Shown here: piece by piece, positions 16,171 to 25,268 of the stretch
Numbering within the stretch: the first letter of the stretch is position 1
Layout: every line of letters begins with the position of its first letter
Position numbers and translations under genes: made by a program
Notes under the pieces: generated by a model
Database searches by the model: none
What the model was told of the DNA's origin: nothing
Seen by the model: only the letters and a program-made list of their open reading frames with translations
From: Marinobacter piscis
GTDB lineage: Bacteria; Pseudomonadota; Gammaproteobacteria; Pseudomonadales; Oleiphilaceae
NCBI RefSeq assembly: GCF_007671655.1
Contig: NZ_VCGX01000001.1
Location: 248,001 to 312,000 of the forward strand
Direction of reading: 5' to 3'
DNA length: 64,000 bases

Positions 16171-18198
16171 TTATCCCTCGGATTCTGGCGGCCTGGCTTG
16201 TAGCTCTCCCGCCGGAACGCGATTCTGCCCCCAGCTCCGGTAAACACGCGCCGTCACCCGCTGCAGCTCGTCTGTTCCTACGTCGGCCAGTTCACCCCGC
16301 TCCAGCGGGTCAAAGTGAAATATATACAACCGGGATGCGAACTGCTCAAACGGCAGAGAGGCTTCACCAAACCTTTCGCCGCAGCCCTCCGTGCTTACCT
16401 GCACATCATCACCCCAGCTCTGGCCACTGTCGTTATTCGGGTTGTAGAAATACGCGCGCATTTCCCCTTCCGGGTCCAGTGCCACCCGCAAGATGGTAAT
16501 TGCGTGCCAGCCAATAAAGCGTGCAGCCCGGTCGGTTACAGCAATGCCTGCGGGCTGGGGGTGTATCAAAGGCTGATTGCCATTGTAATAGGGATGATAA
16601 CTGGCGTAGAAGTGCCGTATAAAGCCTTCCAGATCGTGCAGATTGCCGGTGGCCACATCCACATTGATGGCAAATCCCCGCCCTGCGGACCAGCCATGAA
16701 ACTCCGGGTTTACCCACCTGTGGGGATCGCCCTCCCGACCGATACACATACGCCCCATTTCAGCGTATATCCGGTCCAGGTGGGGCACCACCACCAGTGA
16801 AACCGGATCCAGATCAAAGGTCACTTCCGAAGCCACGCCGCCAAGGCTGTGGGCCGACGATACCGGCTCTCCCTCAAAGTGCATGATAATTTCATTATCC
16901 CGGGCCGCCCAGGCCACCATCTGTAACAGGTAATCCGGGTCATTGTAGGCCCACATGGACAGAGCCCGTGCCGACTGGCAAGTGGGGTTGTTACCCTGAC
17001 CAACACCCAGAGGCTGCCCCAGCATGGACAGCACACCCTGAATCAGCCATGCGCCTGCCTGGGGCTCGTAGCCATTGGCCAGCTGAAGGCGCTCCCGGGC
17101 TTGATGGCACAGGTTTAGCCGGACCTGTCGCCACAGCGCAGGCGCCACTGGCGGCTGGTAGAGAATACCCCGCTCCAGCATCAGCGCCATACCATACAGG
17201 CCCTGTGCGGTCTCCGGGAAAATGCCTTCTGTGACGAGCGCGTGCACCAGCTCCCGATAGCACAACAGACAGTCCCGCCCGGTGCTGGACAAGCCCAGTG
17301 CTTCACTGAGCAGATTATCCTGCTCTTGCAGTATATGGCGCACAAACGTCGCATGATAGGGTGAAACCAGACCGGTGTCGTGCATGGAGCGGGCAAAGCC
17401 GGTAGCTTCACTCTGCAAGGCCTGCCCGTCCATGGAGTCCAGGCGCTGTTGATAAATCACAGTACCCGGATCCTCGCTGCTCCCCCGTGTCGGGCCGTAC
17501 AAGCTCGAGATCAGCCGATCAGCCCCGCGCCCGGCGCTGCCAAGATCGGCCCCCGGCTCGGCACGGCAAATGGCAATCTGGGTGATCATCTTGCGAACAT
17601 CACCCACCTGGATGGGCCGTTGCTGCAAAATTCGCCAGATTTCCTCAACCAGGCTGTCTATAACATATTCATAGCCAATGTGACGGGCTACGTGCTGGAC
17701 AATATGCTGGCTGACCAGAGCCAGCCGGCCCTGCTCCCGTTCAGCTTCACCTGCCATACCAAACAACAGTCCCAGGTTAATTGCCAGGACCTGAGTGAGG
17801 TAATGGTGCGCCTGCTCGGCAGACACCGACGGATGTATATACGCTCCCCGCGCAACAGCCAGCAGTCGCAACTCACTAAGCGCTTCCACAATCACTGTGT
17901 CAGCATTGGGGCTTTGCAACGACTGGGTCGTCAGTGACGGCAGCAGTATGGCGGGCTCTGCCCAGTCGGTGCCCTCAAACACACCCGCTTTTTCCAGGCG
18001 CTCGGCTTGTTCCTCGATAACGGCACAGCCTTCCGGCTGCATCAGAATCCTACGGGCAAGGTCAAACACCCGCGGTAGTTTGCCTACCCTGGCAAAGGGC
18101 CGGCTTTCTTCCAGCGCCAGAACTGCGTCGTCCAGCCTTTGCGCCAGCTTGTCGAGATTAACAGCTTGCGCTGTGTTGTCCGATTGGTGATCACTCAA
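16171..18198 (-). CDS. Unknown 675-residue protein with papain-like Cys/His/Asn arrangement
   Basis: I do not recognise a named family. The start is a TTG at 18198, with GAGGG about ten bases upstream. The N-terminal ~390 residues are mainly helical. The C-terminal part has QGNNPTCQSARALSMWA (Q401, C407), GWHAIT (H565) and FYNPNND (N586/N588), in the order used by papain-fold cysteine peptidases and transglutaminases; the Gln-to-Cys spacing of six equals that of papain (Q19, C25). There is no signal peptide or membrane segment. It is encoded 53 bases downstream of an ATP-grasp gene on the same strand, which suggests an operon. Peptidase or amide-bond chemistry is an inference from these residues only. 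Confidence 0.72.
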   Translation of the reverse strand: MSDHQSDNTAQAVNLDKLAQRLDDAVLALEESRPFARVGKLPRVFDLARRILMQPEGCAVIEEQAERLEKAGVFEGTDWAEPAILLPSLTTQSLQSPNADTVIVEALSELRLLAVARGAYIHPSVSAEQAHHYLTQVLAINLGLLFGMAGEAEREQGRLALVSQHIVQHVARHIGYEYVIDSLVEEIWRILQQRPIQVGDVRKMITQIAICRAEPGADLGSAGRGADRLISSLYGPTRGSSEDPGTVIYQQRLDSMDGQALQSEATGFARSMHDTGLVSPYHATFVRHILQEQDNLLSEALGLSSTGRDCLLCYRELVHALVTEGIFPETAQGLYGMALMLERGILYQPPVAPALWRQVRLNLCHQARERLQLANGYEPQAGAWLIQGVLSMLGQPLGVGQGNNPTCQSARALSMWAYNDPDYLLQMVAWAARDNEIIMHFEGEPVSSAHSLGGVASEVTFDLDPVSLVVVPHLDRIYAEMGRMCIGREGDPHRWVNPEFHGWSAGRGFAINVDVATGNLHDLEGFIRHFYASYHPYYNGNQPLIHPQPAGIAVTDRAARFIGWHAITILRVALDPEGEMRAYFYNPNNDSGQSWGDDVQVSTEGCGERFGEASLPFEQFASRLYIFHFDPLERGELADVGTDELQRVTARVYRSWGQNRVPAGELQARPPESEG

Positions 18199-18251
18199 GC
18201 GGTGTCCCTCAGGGCCTGCATAAAACCCGTTTAATGGAATGCATCGCCCGA

Positions 18252-19484
18252 TTATACATAGAAATCCAGATCTTCCTGATGCTTCAGCAGATCCCGCATT
18301 ATGTATGGGTCTTCACCGAAGAAATACACCAGGCCCCAGTGGGTCCCGAATGCTGTGCGTTTGGTAACCGTTTCTTCCAGCGGCGGCGTCAGCTCGTGGG
18401 ACTCAAAATAGTCGTGGTTCTCGGTTTCTTCGGGGATCTCCAGCTTGCTGACCACCCGACGGCGCGGGTACACGCCAAAACAACCGGCGTAGCCTTTTGC
18501 ATCCTCAACTTCCTTGGGGAAAAATGCCTGAATTTCTTCGGCGGTGGTTTTGGGATCAAATGCAAGGATAAGTCCCTGGTATGCGTTGAAGCCGTAGGCT
18601 CTTTCAAGCAGCTCGAAAACCTTGAACCCGGGCGGCCGGTAGGCCACTTCACCAAAGTACATGGTGCTGTCGCTGGTTACAAAGTATTCGGGATGGAGGA
18701 AGCCAAACTCGATGTCGAACGTCTTGATGAGTTTTTCAATCTCGCCCCGGATCTGATCGCGGTATTTTTCAAGGTCGGGCGTGGCTGGCACAAAGACGGA
18801 ATAGCCCAGGGTGACGTACTCGGAAATATTCAGGAAAGCTATCTTGCCATTGTGAACCCAGGCTTCTACTGCAAATTCCCAGCCGTCCAGGTGAGATTCC
18901 ATCAGTACCGGAAATTCTTCCTCGGGAATGGTGTCTACTTCATCCGGGGTGCGGATCACCCGGTGACCGAGGCAGCCTGCTTTGTCAAAGGCTTTGAGGT
19001 GAATCGGGTCATTGGGGTCGCCATCAAGCTTTAGCAGAGTCTGGTTGACCCGTTTCAGAAAGCGGACAACGTCGCCCTTGTCGTGGGCTTCTTCAAAGAT
19101 ACCCACACGTATACCACCAAGCTGGGCCCGCCGCTTCATCAGTGCCTTATCACGCAGCAACATGGCCTGGCCCAGCAAGCGCGGTTTATCCATGAGTACC
19201 GAATTGATTGCGCCCGCCCACTCCACGGTTTCTTCAAACAAGGGGATGGAAACGTTTACACCCATATCCTTGAGTGTTCTGGCAATTTCGAAAGAGCGGT
19301 CGTTGAGACGCTCGAAATTCCAGGGCACGTAAGGAATCCCGTGCTCCTCGCAATAAGGCTCCGCCCAGTCAGGGGCGACCACTACGTAGCGGCGGTCGAA
19401 TTTGTCGGCGGCTTCTACGGCATTAAGGCTCCAGCCGAGAAGAGCAATATAGCCCTTCTCCGGATTATATTTATGCTTACTCAT
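18252..19484 (-). CDS. ATP-grasp domain protein, probable carboxylate-amine/thiol ligase
   Basis: ATP-grasp enzymes join a carboxylate to an amine or thiol through an acyl-phosphate. The 410-residue product has the expected order: an N-terminal pre-ATP-grasp region, a lysine/glycine strand-loop (HLKAFDKAGCLG), VLMESHLDGWEFAVEAWV as the subdomain with adenine contacts, and the C-terminal metal-binding GFLHPEY and GEVAYRPPG, where the usual EIN-x-R becomes EVAYR (Asn replaced). AAGGAAGGAG precedes the ATG at 19484. The next gene on this strand encodes the papain-like protein, so ligation and cleavage may be coupled. The substrate is unknown. Confidence 0.8.
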   Translation of the reverse strand: MSKHKYNPEKGYIALLGWSLNAVEAADKFDRRYVVVAPDWAEPYCEEHGIPYVPWNFERLNDRSFEIARTLKDMGVNVSIPLFEETVEWAGAINSVLMDKPRLLGQAMLLRDKALMKRRAQLGGIRVGIFEEAHDKGDVVRFLKRVNQTLLKLDGDPNDPIHLKAFDKAGCLGHRVIRTPDEVDTIPEEEFPVLMESHLDGWEFAVEAWVHNGKIAFLNISEYVTLGYSVFVPATPDLEKYRDQIRGEIEKLIKTFDIEFGFLHPEYFVTSDSTMYFGEVAYRPPGFKVFELLERAYGFNAYQGLILAFDPKTTAEEIQAFFPKEVEDAKGYAGCFGVYPRRRVVSKLEIPEETENHDYFESHELTPPLEETVTKRTAFGTHWGLVYFFGEDPYIMRDLLKHQEDLDFYV

Positions 19485-19586
19485 GGGCAGGCTCCTTCCT
19501 TCAGGGCAATGTACCCTTCACCCTACGCCGATACATGAGAAGCGCAAACAATTTTTAACTATAAGTGCAAATGCACCCTGAATGAA

Positions 19587-21068
19587 TCAGCCCAGTTTCA
19601 GGGTAGAGAGCGTTCTTTCTCTCACTTTCGTTAACAAGGCCTCATCGTCAACGAGGGACTGACCGTATGAGGGTACCAGCATCTTCATCCGCTCCTGCCA
19701 CTCGGGAGTCTGCAGCTTTTTCGGGAAGCAGCGTTCAATAACACTGATCATGGCATTCGCGGCGGTAGATGCTCCCGGTGAAGCCCCAAGCAACGCTGCC
19801 AGAGTGCCGTCTTTTGCGGCCACTATCTCTGTGCCAAACTCCAGCTTTCCGCCGCCGCCTTCAGCCTGTTTGATAATCTGCACACGCTGACCGGCACTGC
19901 GCAGCGTCCACCTGTCTTCCCGGGCTTCCGGGAAAAAATTACGCAGCGACTTGATCCGGTCGCTATGGGACTGGAATACCTCGCCAATCAGATAACGGGT
20001 GAGATCCATGTTGCTTTTGCTCACCGACAACATGGGTTTCAGGTTTGTGCTGCGCACGGAACCAAAGAGATCAAAAAGAGAGCCCTGCTTCAGGAAGCGG
20101 GTGGTGAAACCTGCAAATGGACCAAACAACAGCGCCGGCTCACCATTGATAATCCGGGTGTCCAGATGGGGCACCGACATGGGGGGCGCCCCTATAGGGG
20201 CCTTGCCATAGACTTTGGCATGGTGTTGCTCCACAGCACTGGGCTCACGGCAGACCAGCCATTGACCACTGACAGGAAAGCCACCGTAGCCCCGAGCCTC
20301 CGAAATTCCGGACTTTTGCAGCAACGGCAGGGCGCCGCCACCCGCTCCCAGAAATACGAATTCGCTTTCCAGCTTGGTCTGTTCGCCTGTGTGCTGGTTT
20401 TTTACTCTCAGCTTCCAGCGGCCGTTATCACGCTGGTCTATATAATGCACCGGACTGCTCAGCATCAGTTCAAAATTAGGCTGACTTTGCAGATACTCCA
20501 CCATGCTGCGCGTCAGCGAACCAAAGTCTACGTCAGCGCCGTGGCGAATCCGCGTTGCGGCTACCCGCTGCATAGGGTCACGACCCTGGACAACCAGAGG
20601 CATCCACTCTTCCAGGTCTTTCGGGGACTCTGTGTACTCCATCTCACGGAACAGGTGATGGGCGCTGAGGCGCTCATAGCGGCGCTTGAGATAGGCCACA
20701 TCCTTGTCTCCCCAGACAAAGCTCTGGTGGGGTGTCCGGTTTATGAATTTTGTGGGATCAGGCAGCATGCCCTGTTCTACCAGATGCGACCAAAGCTGCA
20801 GAGAAACCTCAAACTGGGCGTTAATCTGAAGGGCCCGTTCAATGGCCACATCCCCATCCCCGGTTTCGGGCGTATAATTCAGTTCGCAGTATCCTGCGTG
20901 TCCGGTTCCTGCGTTGTTCCATCCGTCCGTACTTTCATGGGCAACGTGATCCAAACGTTCCAACATGACAATGTTCATGGACGGATCCAACTGCCTTAGC
21001 ATTACGCCGAGGGTGGCACTCATCACACCACCGCCGACCAATACTACATCTGCCTGTTTCACGGCCAT
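19587..21068 (-). CDS. mqo: Malate:quinone oxidoreductase
   Basis: This peripheral membrane FAD enzyme oxidises malate to oxaloacetate and passes electrons to the quinone pool, in place of or alongside NAD-dependent malate dehydrogenase. The 493-residue length is normal. The N-terminus carries the FAD dinucleotide-binding loop DVVLVGGGVMSATLG; MQO-typical segments include STDGWNNAGTGHAGYCELNY, GGFPVSGQWLV, LLFGPFAGF and LRSAGQRVQIIK. The ATG at 21068 is well supported. It is transcribed alone, with about 100 bases between its stop and the ATP-grasp gene. The window also holds fumC, the preceding step of the TCA cycle. Confidence 0.96.
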   Translation of the reverse strand: MAVKQADVVLVGGGVMSATLGVMLRQLDPSMNIVMLERLDHVAHESTDGWNNAGTGHAGYCELNYTPETGDGDVAIERALQINAQFEVSLQLWSHLVEQGMLPDPTKFINRTPHQSFVWGDKDVAYLKRRYERLSAHHLFREMEYTESPKDLEEWMPLVVQGRDPMQRVAATRIRHGADVDFGSLTRSMVEYLQSQPNFELMLSSPVHYIDQRDNGRWKLRVKNQHTGEQTKLESEFVFLGAGGGALPLLQKSGISEARGYGGFPVSGQWLVCREPSAVEQHHAKVYGKAPIGAPPMSVPHLDTRIINGEPALLFGPFAGFTTRFLKQGSLFDLFGSVRSTNLKPMLSVSKSNMDLTRYLIGEVFQSHSDRIKSLRNFFPEAREDRWTLRSAGQRVQIIKQAEGGGGKLEFGTEIVAAKDGTLAALLGASPGASTAANAMISVIERCFPKKLQTPEWQERMKMLVPSYGQSLVDDEALLTKVRERTLSTLKLG

Positions 21069-21541
21069 CGGTATTTTATCCTAGCTGGTATTGAGCTTCC
21101 CCCCTCCACGATCAGCAGAGAGGTCTGTCGGATGCAGGCAAGTCGCGAGGTAAGATGCGTTGCCTTGAGCGTCCGTTGTGTGCGCGCAATTATCCGGATT
21201 TTAGCAAGAATAGACACTGCCATAATTAGCGGATATGCAGCGATGCGCAGACTGCGCTACAGTTTAGCGGTTATTCGGTTAGCATACGAACTGTGGCTTG
21301 AGCGGGGTTATAAGTAATAATCCGGATATCAACGGCTGGCGATTCTCCCCTCTTTACTGCCGGATATCACCGTAACTTTAGTCGTAGCCAATGCGCCCGC
21401 CGCCAGCACTCTTCTTCAGAAAGGGCTGACCTCAACCGTTAATATGCGGTATCTTGCACACCTTTCTGGTGCTTTACCCCTGTTTACTCCGGGGCTTTCA
21501 GGCTCCTGCATTTTCAGAAGTTATATAACTGAGGCGAATCT
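21069..21541. other. Intergenic region between mqo and the antiporter gene
   Basis: This 473-base stretch separates divergent genes. It holds a 61-codon ATG frame at 21132-21317 whose last part (MRRLRYSLAVIRLAYELWLERGYK broken across an internal ATG) could be a tiny basic protein, but I see no convincing ribosome site. CCGGATATCA occurs at about 21322 and 21361. It presumably carries the promoters of both neighbours. Confidence 0.4.
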
Positions 21542-22525
21542 ATGGGAATGGCTATTGGCGCAATCATCGCCGGCCTGGTATTGCTGGTCTGGAGTGCGGA
21601 CAGGTTTGTTGAGGGCGCAGCCGCAACCGCCCGACATCTGGGAATGCCAGCCTTGCTGATTGGCATGGTTATTATCGGATTCGGCACATCAGCACCGGAA
21701 CTCGCCGTGTCGGCCATGGCGGCGGCAGATGGTAACCCGGGGCTTGCGCTGGGCAATGGTTATGGCTCAAATATTACAAACATTGCGCTGATTGTGGGGC
21801 TTACAGCGTTGATTGCCCCTATTACTGTTCATTCCCAGGTCCTCCGGAAAGAGTTGCCCCTGCTGGTTGTTCTTACCCTGATCGCCGGTGTGCAATTGCT
21901 GGATGGTGAGCTTTCACGCCTGGATGGCTGGATTCTTCTGGGTGTCTTTGCTCTTGTGATGGGCTGGTCCATCTTTCAGGGAATGCGAGGCAAGGACGAT
22001 GCACTGTCCGGTGAAACCGATGCAGAGCTGGGCCCTGACCTGATGACCATGAAAGCTGCCATTGTCTGGCTGATTATCGGCCTGATACTGCTCGTCGCCA
22101 GCTCCCGCCTTCTGGTCTGGGGGGCTGTCACCATTGCTCAGAGTCTGGGCGTCAGCGATCTGGTCATCGGCCTGACCATTGTCGCTATTGGCACATCTCT
22201 ACCCGAGCTGGCCTCTGCCCTGGCCGCAATCCGCAAGAATGAACATGACCTGATTCTGGGCAATATCCTGGGCTCAGGGATCTTCAACACGCTTGCGGTT
22301 GTCGGACTGGCCGCCGCAATCCAGCCTTTGTCAGTTGCGCCGGAGGCACTGTACCGGGACTGGACAGTGATGCTGGCTCTGACCGTTGGCTTGCTGATTA
22401 TGGGCTTTGGTGCAACTGGCTGGCGTAAAATCATCAGCCGGCTTGACGGTGCCTTGCTTGTGCTGGTGTATGTTGGCTACACCGGCTATCTGCTTTCCAC
22501 GGTTGTGGCTGCCAGCGCAGGCTAG
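21542..22525 (+). CDS. Calcium/sodium antiporter (CaCA family, YrbG-like)
   Basis: The 327-residue protein consists of two homologous halves of about five membrane helices each. Each half carries the alpha-repeat motif that forms the ion site: GFGTSAPELAVSAMAAADG in the first and AIGTSLPELASALAAIRKNE in the second. This is the signature of the Ca2+:cation antiporter family, inner-membrane carriers that exchange Ca2+ for Na+ or H+. The ATG at 21542 follows GAGGCG. No partner genes are adjacent; the next genes are convergent. Confidence 0.93.
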   Translation: MGMAIGAIIAGLVLLVWSADRFVEGAAATARHLGMPALLIGMVIIGFGTSAPELAVSAMAAADGNPGLALGNGYGSNITNIALIVGLTALIAPITVHSQVLRKELPLLVVLTLIAGVQLLDGELSRLDGWILLGVFALVMGWSIFQGMRGKDDALSGETDAELGPDLMTMKAAIVWLIIGLILLVASSRLLVWGAVTIAQSLGVSDLVIGLTIVAIGTSLPELASALAAIRKNEHDLILGNILGSGIFNTLAVVGLAAAIQPLSVAPEALYRDWTVMLALTVGLLIMGFGATGWRKIISRLDGALLVLVYVGYTGYLLSTVVAASAG

Positions 22526-22551
22526 CAACAACAACCGCGTTCAAACACGCC

Positions 22552-22977
22552 TTAACTGTTCTCCTGGAACGTCAATGCCACAGAGTTCAGGCAGTAGCGC
22601 TGGCCGGTTGGGGGAGGCCCGTCCGGAAATACGTGCCCGAGATGGCTGTCACACCGAACACAGCGCACCTCTGTGCGCGTCATTCCCAGGCTTGTGTCCT
22701 CAATGTAGCGGATGTGTTCTTTATCAAACGGCTGAAAAAAGCTGGGCCAACCGGTGCCGGAATCAAACTTCGTATTTGAGCTGAATAAAGGAAGGTCACA
22801 CAGCCGGCAGTGATAGACTCCTTCAAGTTTATTATCCAGCAGGTTGCCGCAAAACGGCGGCTCTGTGCCGTGATCCAGCAAAATCTTGCGCTCTTCAGCG
22901 GTCAGACTGGCCGCCTTTTCTTCTGTCTGCGCCTCCGTCAGGGGCGTCAGGTCATAACCTGTCGCTGAACTGCTCAT
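22552..22977 (-). CDS. msrB: Peptide-methionine (R)-S-oxide reductase
   Basis: MsrB repairs oxidised methionine by reducing the R-sulfoxide using thioredoxin. The 141-residue protein has both zinc-binding CxxC pairs (CRLCD and CVRCD), the substrate-pocket [10 protein letters not shown], and the catalytic Cys in [11 protein letters not shown] near the C-terminus. It lies 11 bases downstream of msrA on the same strand, so the two stereospecific enzymes are made together. Confidence 0.97.
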   Translation of the reverse strand: MSSSATGYDLTPLTEAQTEEKAASLTAEERKILLDHGTEPPFCGNLLDNKLEGVYHCRLCDLPLFSSNTKFDSGTGWPSFFQPFDKEHIRYIEDTSLGMTRTEVRCVRCDSHLGHVFPDGPPPTGQRYCLNSVALTFQENS

Positions 22978-22988
22978 ACTGTCTCTCC

Positions 22989-23639
22989 TCAGACCTGTTT
23001 TTCGCTGGAATCAGTGTACTCCGGCTTGAGCCGGTCACTGAAACCGTCAATAAGCTTTTCCATTTTCGGGGCTGCAACCGCCATGATGTACGGCTGGTGC
23101 GGGTTCCGTGCCGCAAAGTTCTGATGCTCGTCCTCCGCGGGATAAAAAGCATCCAGAGGCTCCAGAGTCGTTACGATTGGGTCGGGGTACACGCCTGCTT
23201 CATCAAGCTGGTTTATATAGGCTTCGGCTACGCGTTTCTGCTCCGGAGATTCATAAAACACGGCAGAACGGTACTGCGTTCCCCGGTCGTTACCCTGACG
23301 ATTGAGCTGGGTGGGGTCGTGCGCCACCGAGAAAAACACCCGCAGCAACTCGCCATAGCTGATTTCAGCGGGGTTATAGCGCACACTCACTGCTTCTGCA
23401 TGGCCTGTCGTGCCTGTACAGACAGCATGGTAATTCGCGGTTTCCCGGGAGCCGCCAGCGTACCCGGACTCCACCCGGGTGACGCCATCCAATGCCAGAA
23501 AAACCGCTTCCACACACCAGAAGCAACCGCCGGCAAGAACCACTCTTTGTTCACCGTCGCCGGCAGGCAGGTTCTGCTCCGGCTCCGGAAAGCGGCTGCG
23601 AGGCACACTCAGGCCGGGAATATTGCACGATGATGTCAT
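22989..23639 (-). CDS. msrA: Peptide-methionine (S)-S-oxide reductase
   Basis: MsrA reduces the S-epimer of methionine sulfoxide. The nucleophilic Cys is in [10 protein letters not shown] near residue 40, and [19 protein letters not shown] and [19 protein letters not shown] are family hallmarks. At 216 residues it matches the usual length. The ATG at 23639 follows AGAGGT. It is the first gene of a two-gene msrA-msrB operon and probably acts in oxidative-stress repair. Confidence 0.97.
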   Translation of the reverse strand: MTSSCNIPGLSVPRSRFPEPEQNLPAGDGEQRVVLAGGCFWCVEAVFLALDGVTRVESGYAGGSRETANYHAVCTGTTGHAEAVSVRYNPAEISYGELLRVFFSVAHDPTQLNRQGNDRGTQYRSAVFYESPEQKRVAEAYINQLDEAGVYPDPIVTTLEPLDAFYPAEDEHQNFAARNPHQPYIMAVAAPKMEKLIDGFSDRLKPEYTDSSEKQV

Positions 23640-23788
23640 AATGACCTCTGCTTGAAGCTGTGACTGATTACTCTGTACCGATTGTGAATGTTATGTCGTC
23701 GGCTTGCATCCGTTCTATTGCCTATCATAATGTGAACTGGCGCCAGTAGACAGGCTGCACAACCCGGCCTTAACTCAAAGGAGCCCGG

Positions 23789-24766
23789 ATGACCTTATCG
23801 GCCCCCGAAACGGAAGATCAGGACGAGCTTCTGGAATACCGCCTTAGCCTCAGGCTGGGCCCGGTTCACGCCCGCCAGCGTCTGGGTATTGAGCGCGAAG
23901 CGGAAGCCAGGGTGCTGGGCCGGAAGCGCTCCTCCTTTCATCTGGAAAACCTGACATCCGCCCCAGGCTTTATCCGCTTTTGCCTGCGGATTTCCGGTCT
24001 CCTCGGACGTGGACAGGCTAACAGCCGACGTCTCGATACCGCCCGTAACCGCTTTCATTTGCCCGGCCTGCCCGGAGAGTTCGAAGGCTTTCGCATACTG
24101 CACCTGACAGACCTTCATGTGGATATGGATGAAGCCAACCTGCAGGCTGTTATACACCAGGTTTCGTCACTGGATTATGACCTTTGCGTGCTCACAGGTG
24201 ACTACCGAAAAGATACCCGGGGCCCGATTGACGCCACACTTGACGGTATGGCGCGCCTGCGCGAGGTCATCCGGGGTCCGGCTTACGCTGTGCTGGGCAA
24301 CCATGACAGTGTGCGTATGGTTCCCGCTCTGGAAGATATGGGGTACTCACTGCTGATGAATGAAATGGTTCCGCTTGAGCGCAACGGTGAGCAACTGTAC
24401 CTCGCCGGGGTCGATGACCCGCACTTTTACAAGGTACATAACCTGCAACGGGCGGGCGATGACATCCCCCCCGGCGGCACCAGTCTCCTGCTCAGCCACT
24501 CCCCCGAAATCTGGCGCGAAGCCGCCCACGCCGGTTATGACATGTTCCTGTGTGGCCACACCCATGGCGGCCAGATCTGCCTGCCTGGCGGCATTCCTCT
24601 GACTCTGGATGCCGACTGTCCGCGTCATCTGGGCCGTGGGTATTGGCGTGTAAACGGCATGCAGGGGTATACCTCACCCGGAGCGGGCACCTCTGTGGTG
24701 AACGTCCGCCTGAACTGCCCGCCGGAAGTGACCCTTCACACGCTCACCCGCGGTCCCTCTCAGTGA
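23789..24766 (+). CDS. Metallophosphoesterase (calcineurin-like, YkuE/YaeI type)
   Basis: The 325-residue product has the calcineurin-type metal-binding motifs in order: DLHVD (about residue 108), GDYRKD, GNHD, LLLSHSPE and GHTHGGQICLPG. The last resembles YkuE/YaeI-type enzymes that act on membrane-associated phosphoesters such as UDP-diacylglucosamine analogues or phospholipids. The N-terminal ~90 residues carry no clear Tat or Sec signal, unlike YkuE. AAAGGAG precedes the ATG. The 3' end overlaps by seven bases with the convergent CDP-archaeol-synthase-like gene. The substrate is not established. Confidence 0.87.
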   Translation: MTLSAPETEDQDELLEYRLSLRLGPVHARQRLGIEREAEARVLGRKRSSFHLENLTSAPGFIRFCLRISGLLGRGQANSRRLDTARNRFHLPGLPGEFEGFRILHLTDLHVDMDEANLQAVIHQVSSLDYDLCVLTGDYRKDTRGPIDATLDGMARLREVIRGPAYAVLGNHDSVRMVPALEDMGYSLLMNEMVPLERNGEQLYLAGVDDPHFYKVHNLQRAGDDIPPGGTSLLLSHSPEIWREAAHAGYDMFLCGHTHGGQICLPGGIPLTLDADCPRHLGRGYWRVNGMQGYTSPGAGTSVVNVRLNCPPEVTLHTLTRGPSQ

Positions 24767-25242
24767 GGCTGGTGCCGGATGCCCAAACGGTAGAGAATAG
24801 GTGATATCCACATATTGGCAAGTGCAAAGAGCACCACAACAAGCAACCCCGTCCAGACCTCAGTGAGCCCCCAGCCGATAGCCAGCAACATCGGGAGAGC
24901 CGCTTCCGGCACCTGGTCCAGCCAGGGCATACGGGCGCTGGGCTTTAAGCCCAGCCGGCGCTTGATAAAGCTGCTGAGCAAGTCACCGGCAAGCGCGAGC
25001 ACGCCAAAAAGCAGGCCGAAAACAAACCCCGGGCCTGCCGCAAGGGCATAAAGCGCACAGCACAGGGCGCCCGACAGGATTCCCCGCCAGGTTTTGCTTT
25101 TCCCAAGCAACGGACGGCCATCAAACCAACGCCGCCCCCCATCCACCGGGGCAGACCAGCGCTGCCGGAAAACCTTGGCTGCGACCACTGGCGCACCATT
25201 TGCCAGCACCAGCATCACAAACAAATTCAGGGTTATCAGCAA
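24760..25242 (-). CDS. CDP-archaeol synthase family (CarS/DUF46) membrane protein
   Basis: The 160-residue integral membrane protein matches the CarS family: ANGAP near the N-terminus, then DGRPLLGKSKTWRG, GDLLSSFIKRRLGLKPS and LDQVPEAALP. In archaea this enzyme transfers CMP from CTP to the unsaturated archaetidic acid, a reaction parallel to CdsA. Bacterial homologues exist, with unknown substrates. The start is a TTG at 25242 with AAGGAG ten bases upstream. It is downstream of fumC on the same strand (26 bases apart), though a functional link is not evident. A CTP-dependent phospholipid or isoprenoid reaction is an inference. Confidence 0.85.
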   Translation of the reverse strand: MLITLNLFVMLVLANGAPVVAAKVFRQRWSAPVDGGRRWFDGRPLLGKSKTWRGILSGALCCALYALAAGPGFVFGLLFGVLALAGDLLSSFIKRRLGLKPSARMPWLDQVPEAALPMLLAIGWGLTEVWTGLLVVVLFALANMWISPILYRLGIRHQPH

Positions 25243-25268
25243 ACGCCGTCGCTCCTTGCCTGTTCAGC

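Noticed and set aside
18234..19034. 266-codon plus-strand frame opposite the ATP-grasp gene
   Set aside because: The ATP-grasp frame carries ordered motifs and a strong ribosome site; the plus-strand frame has neither.
21132..21317. 61-codon frame between mqo and the antiporter gene
   Set aside because: No convincing ribosome site and a basic, low-information translation; mentioned within the intergenic entry only.
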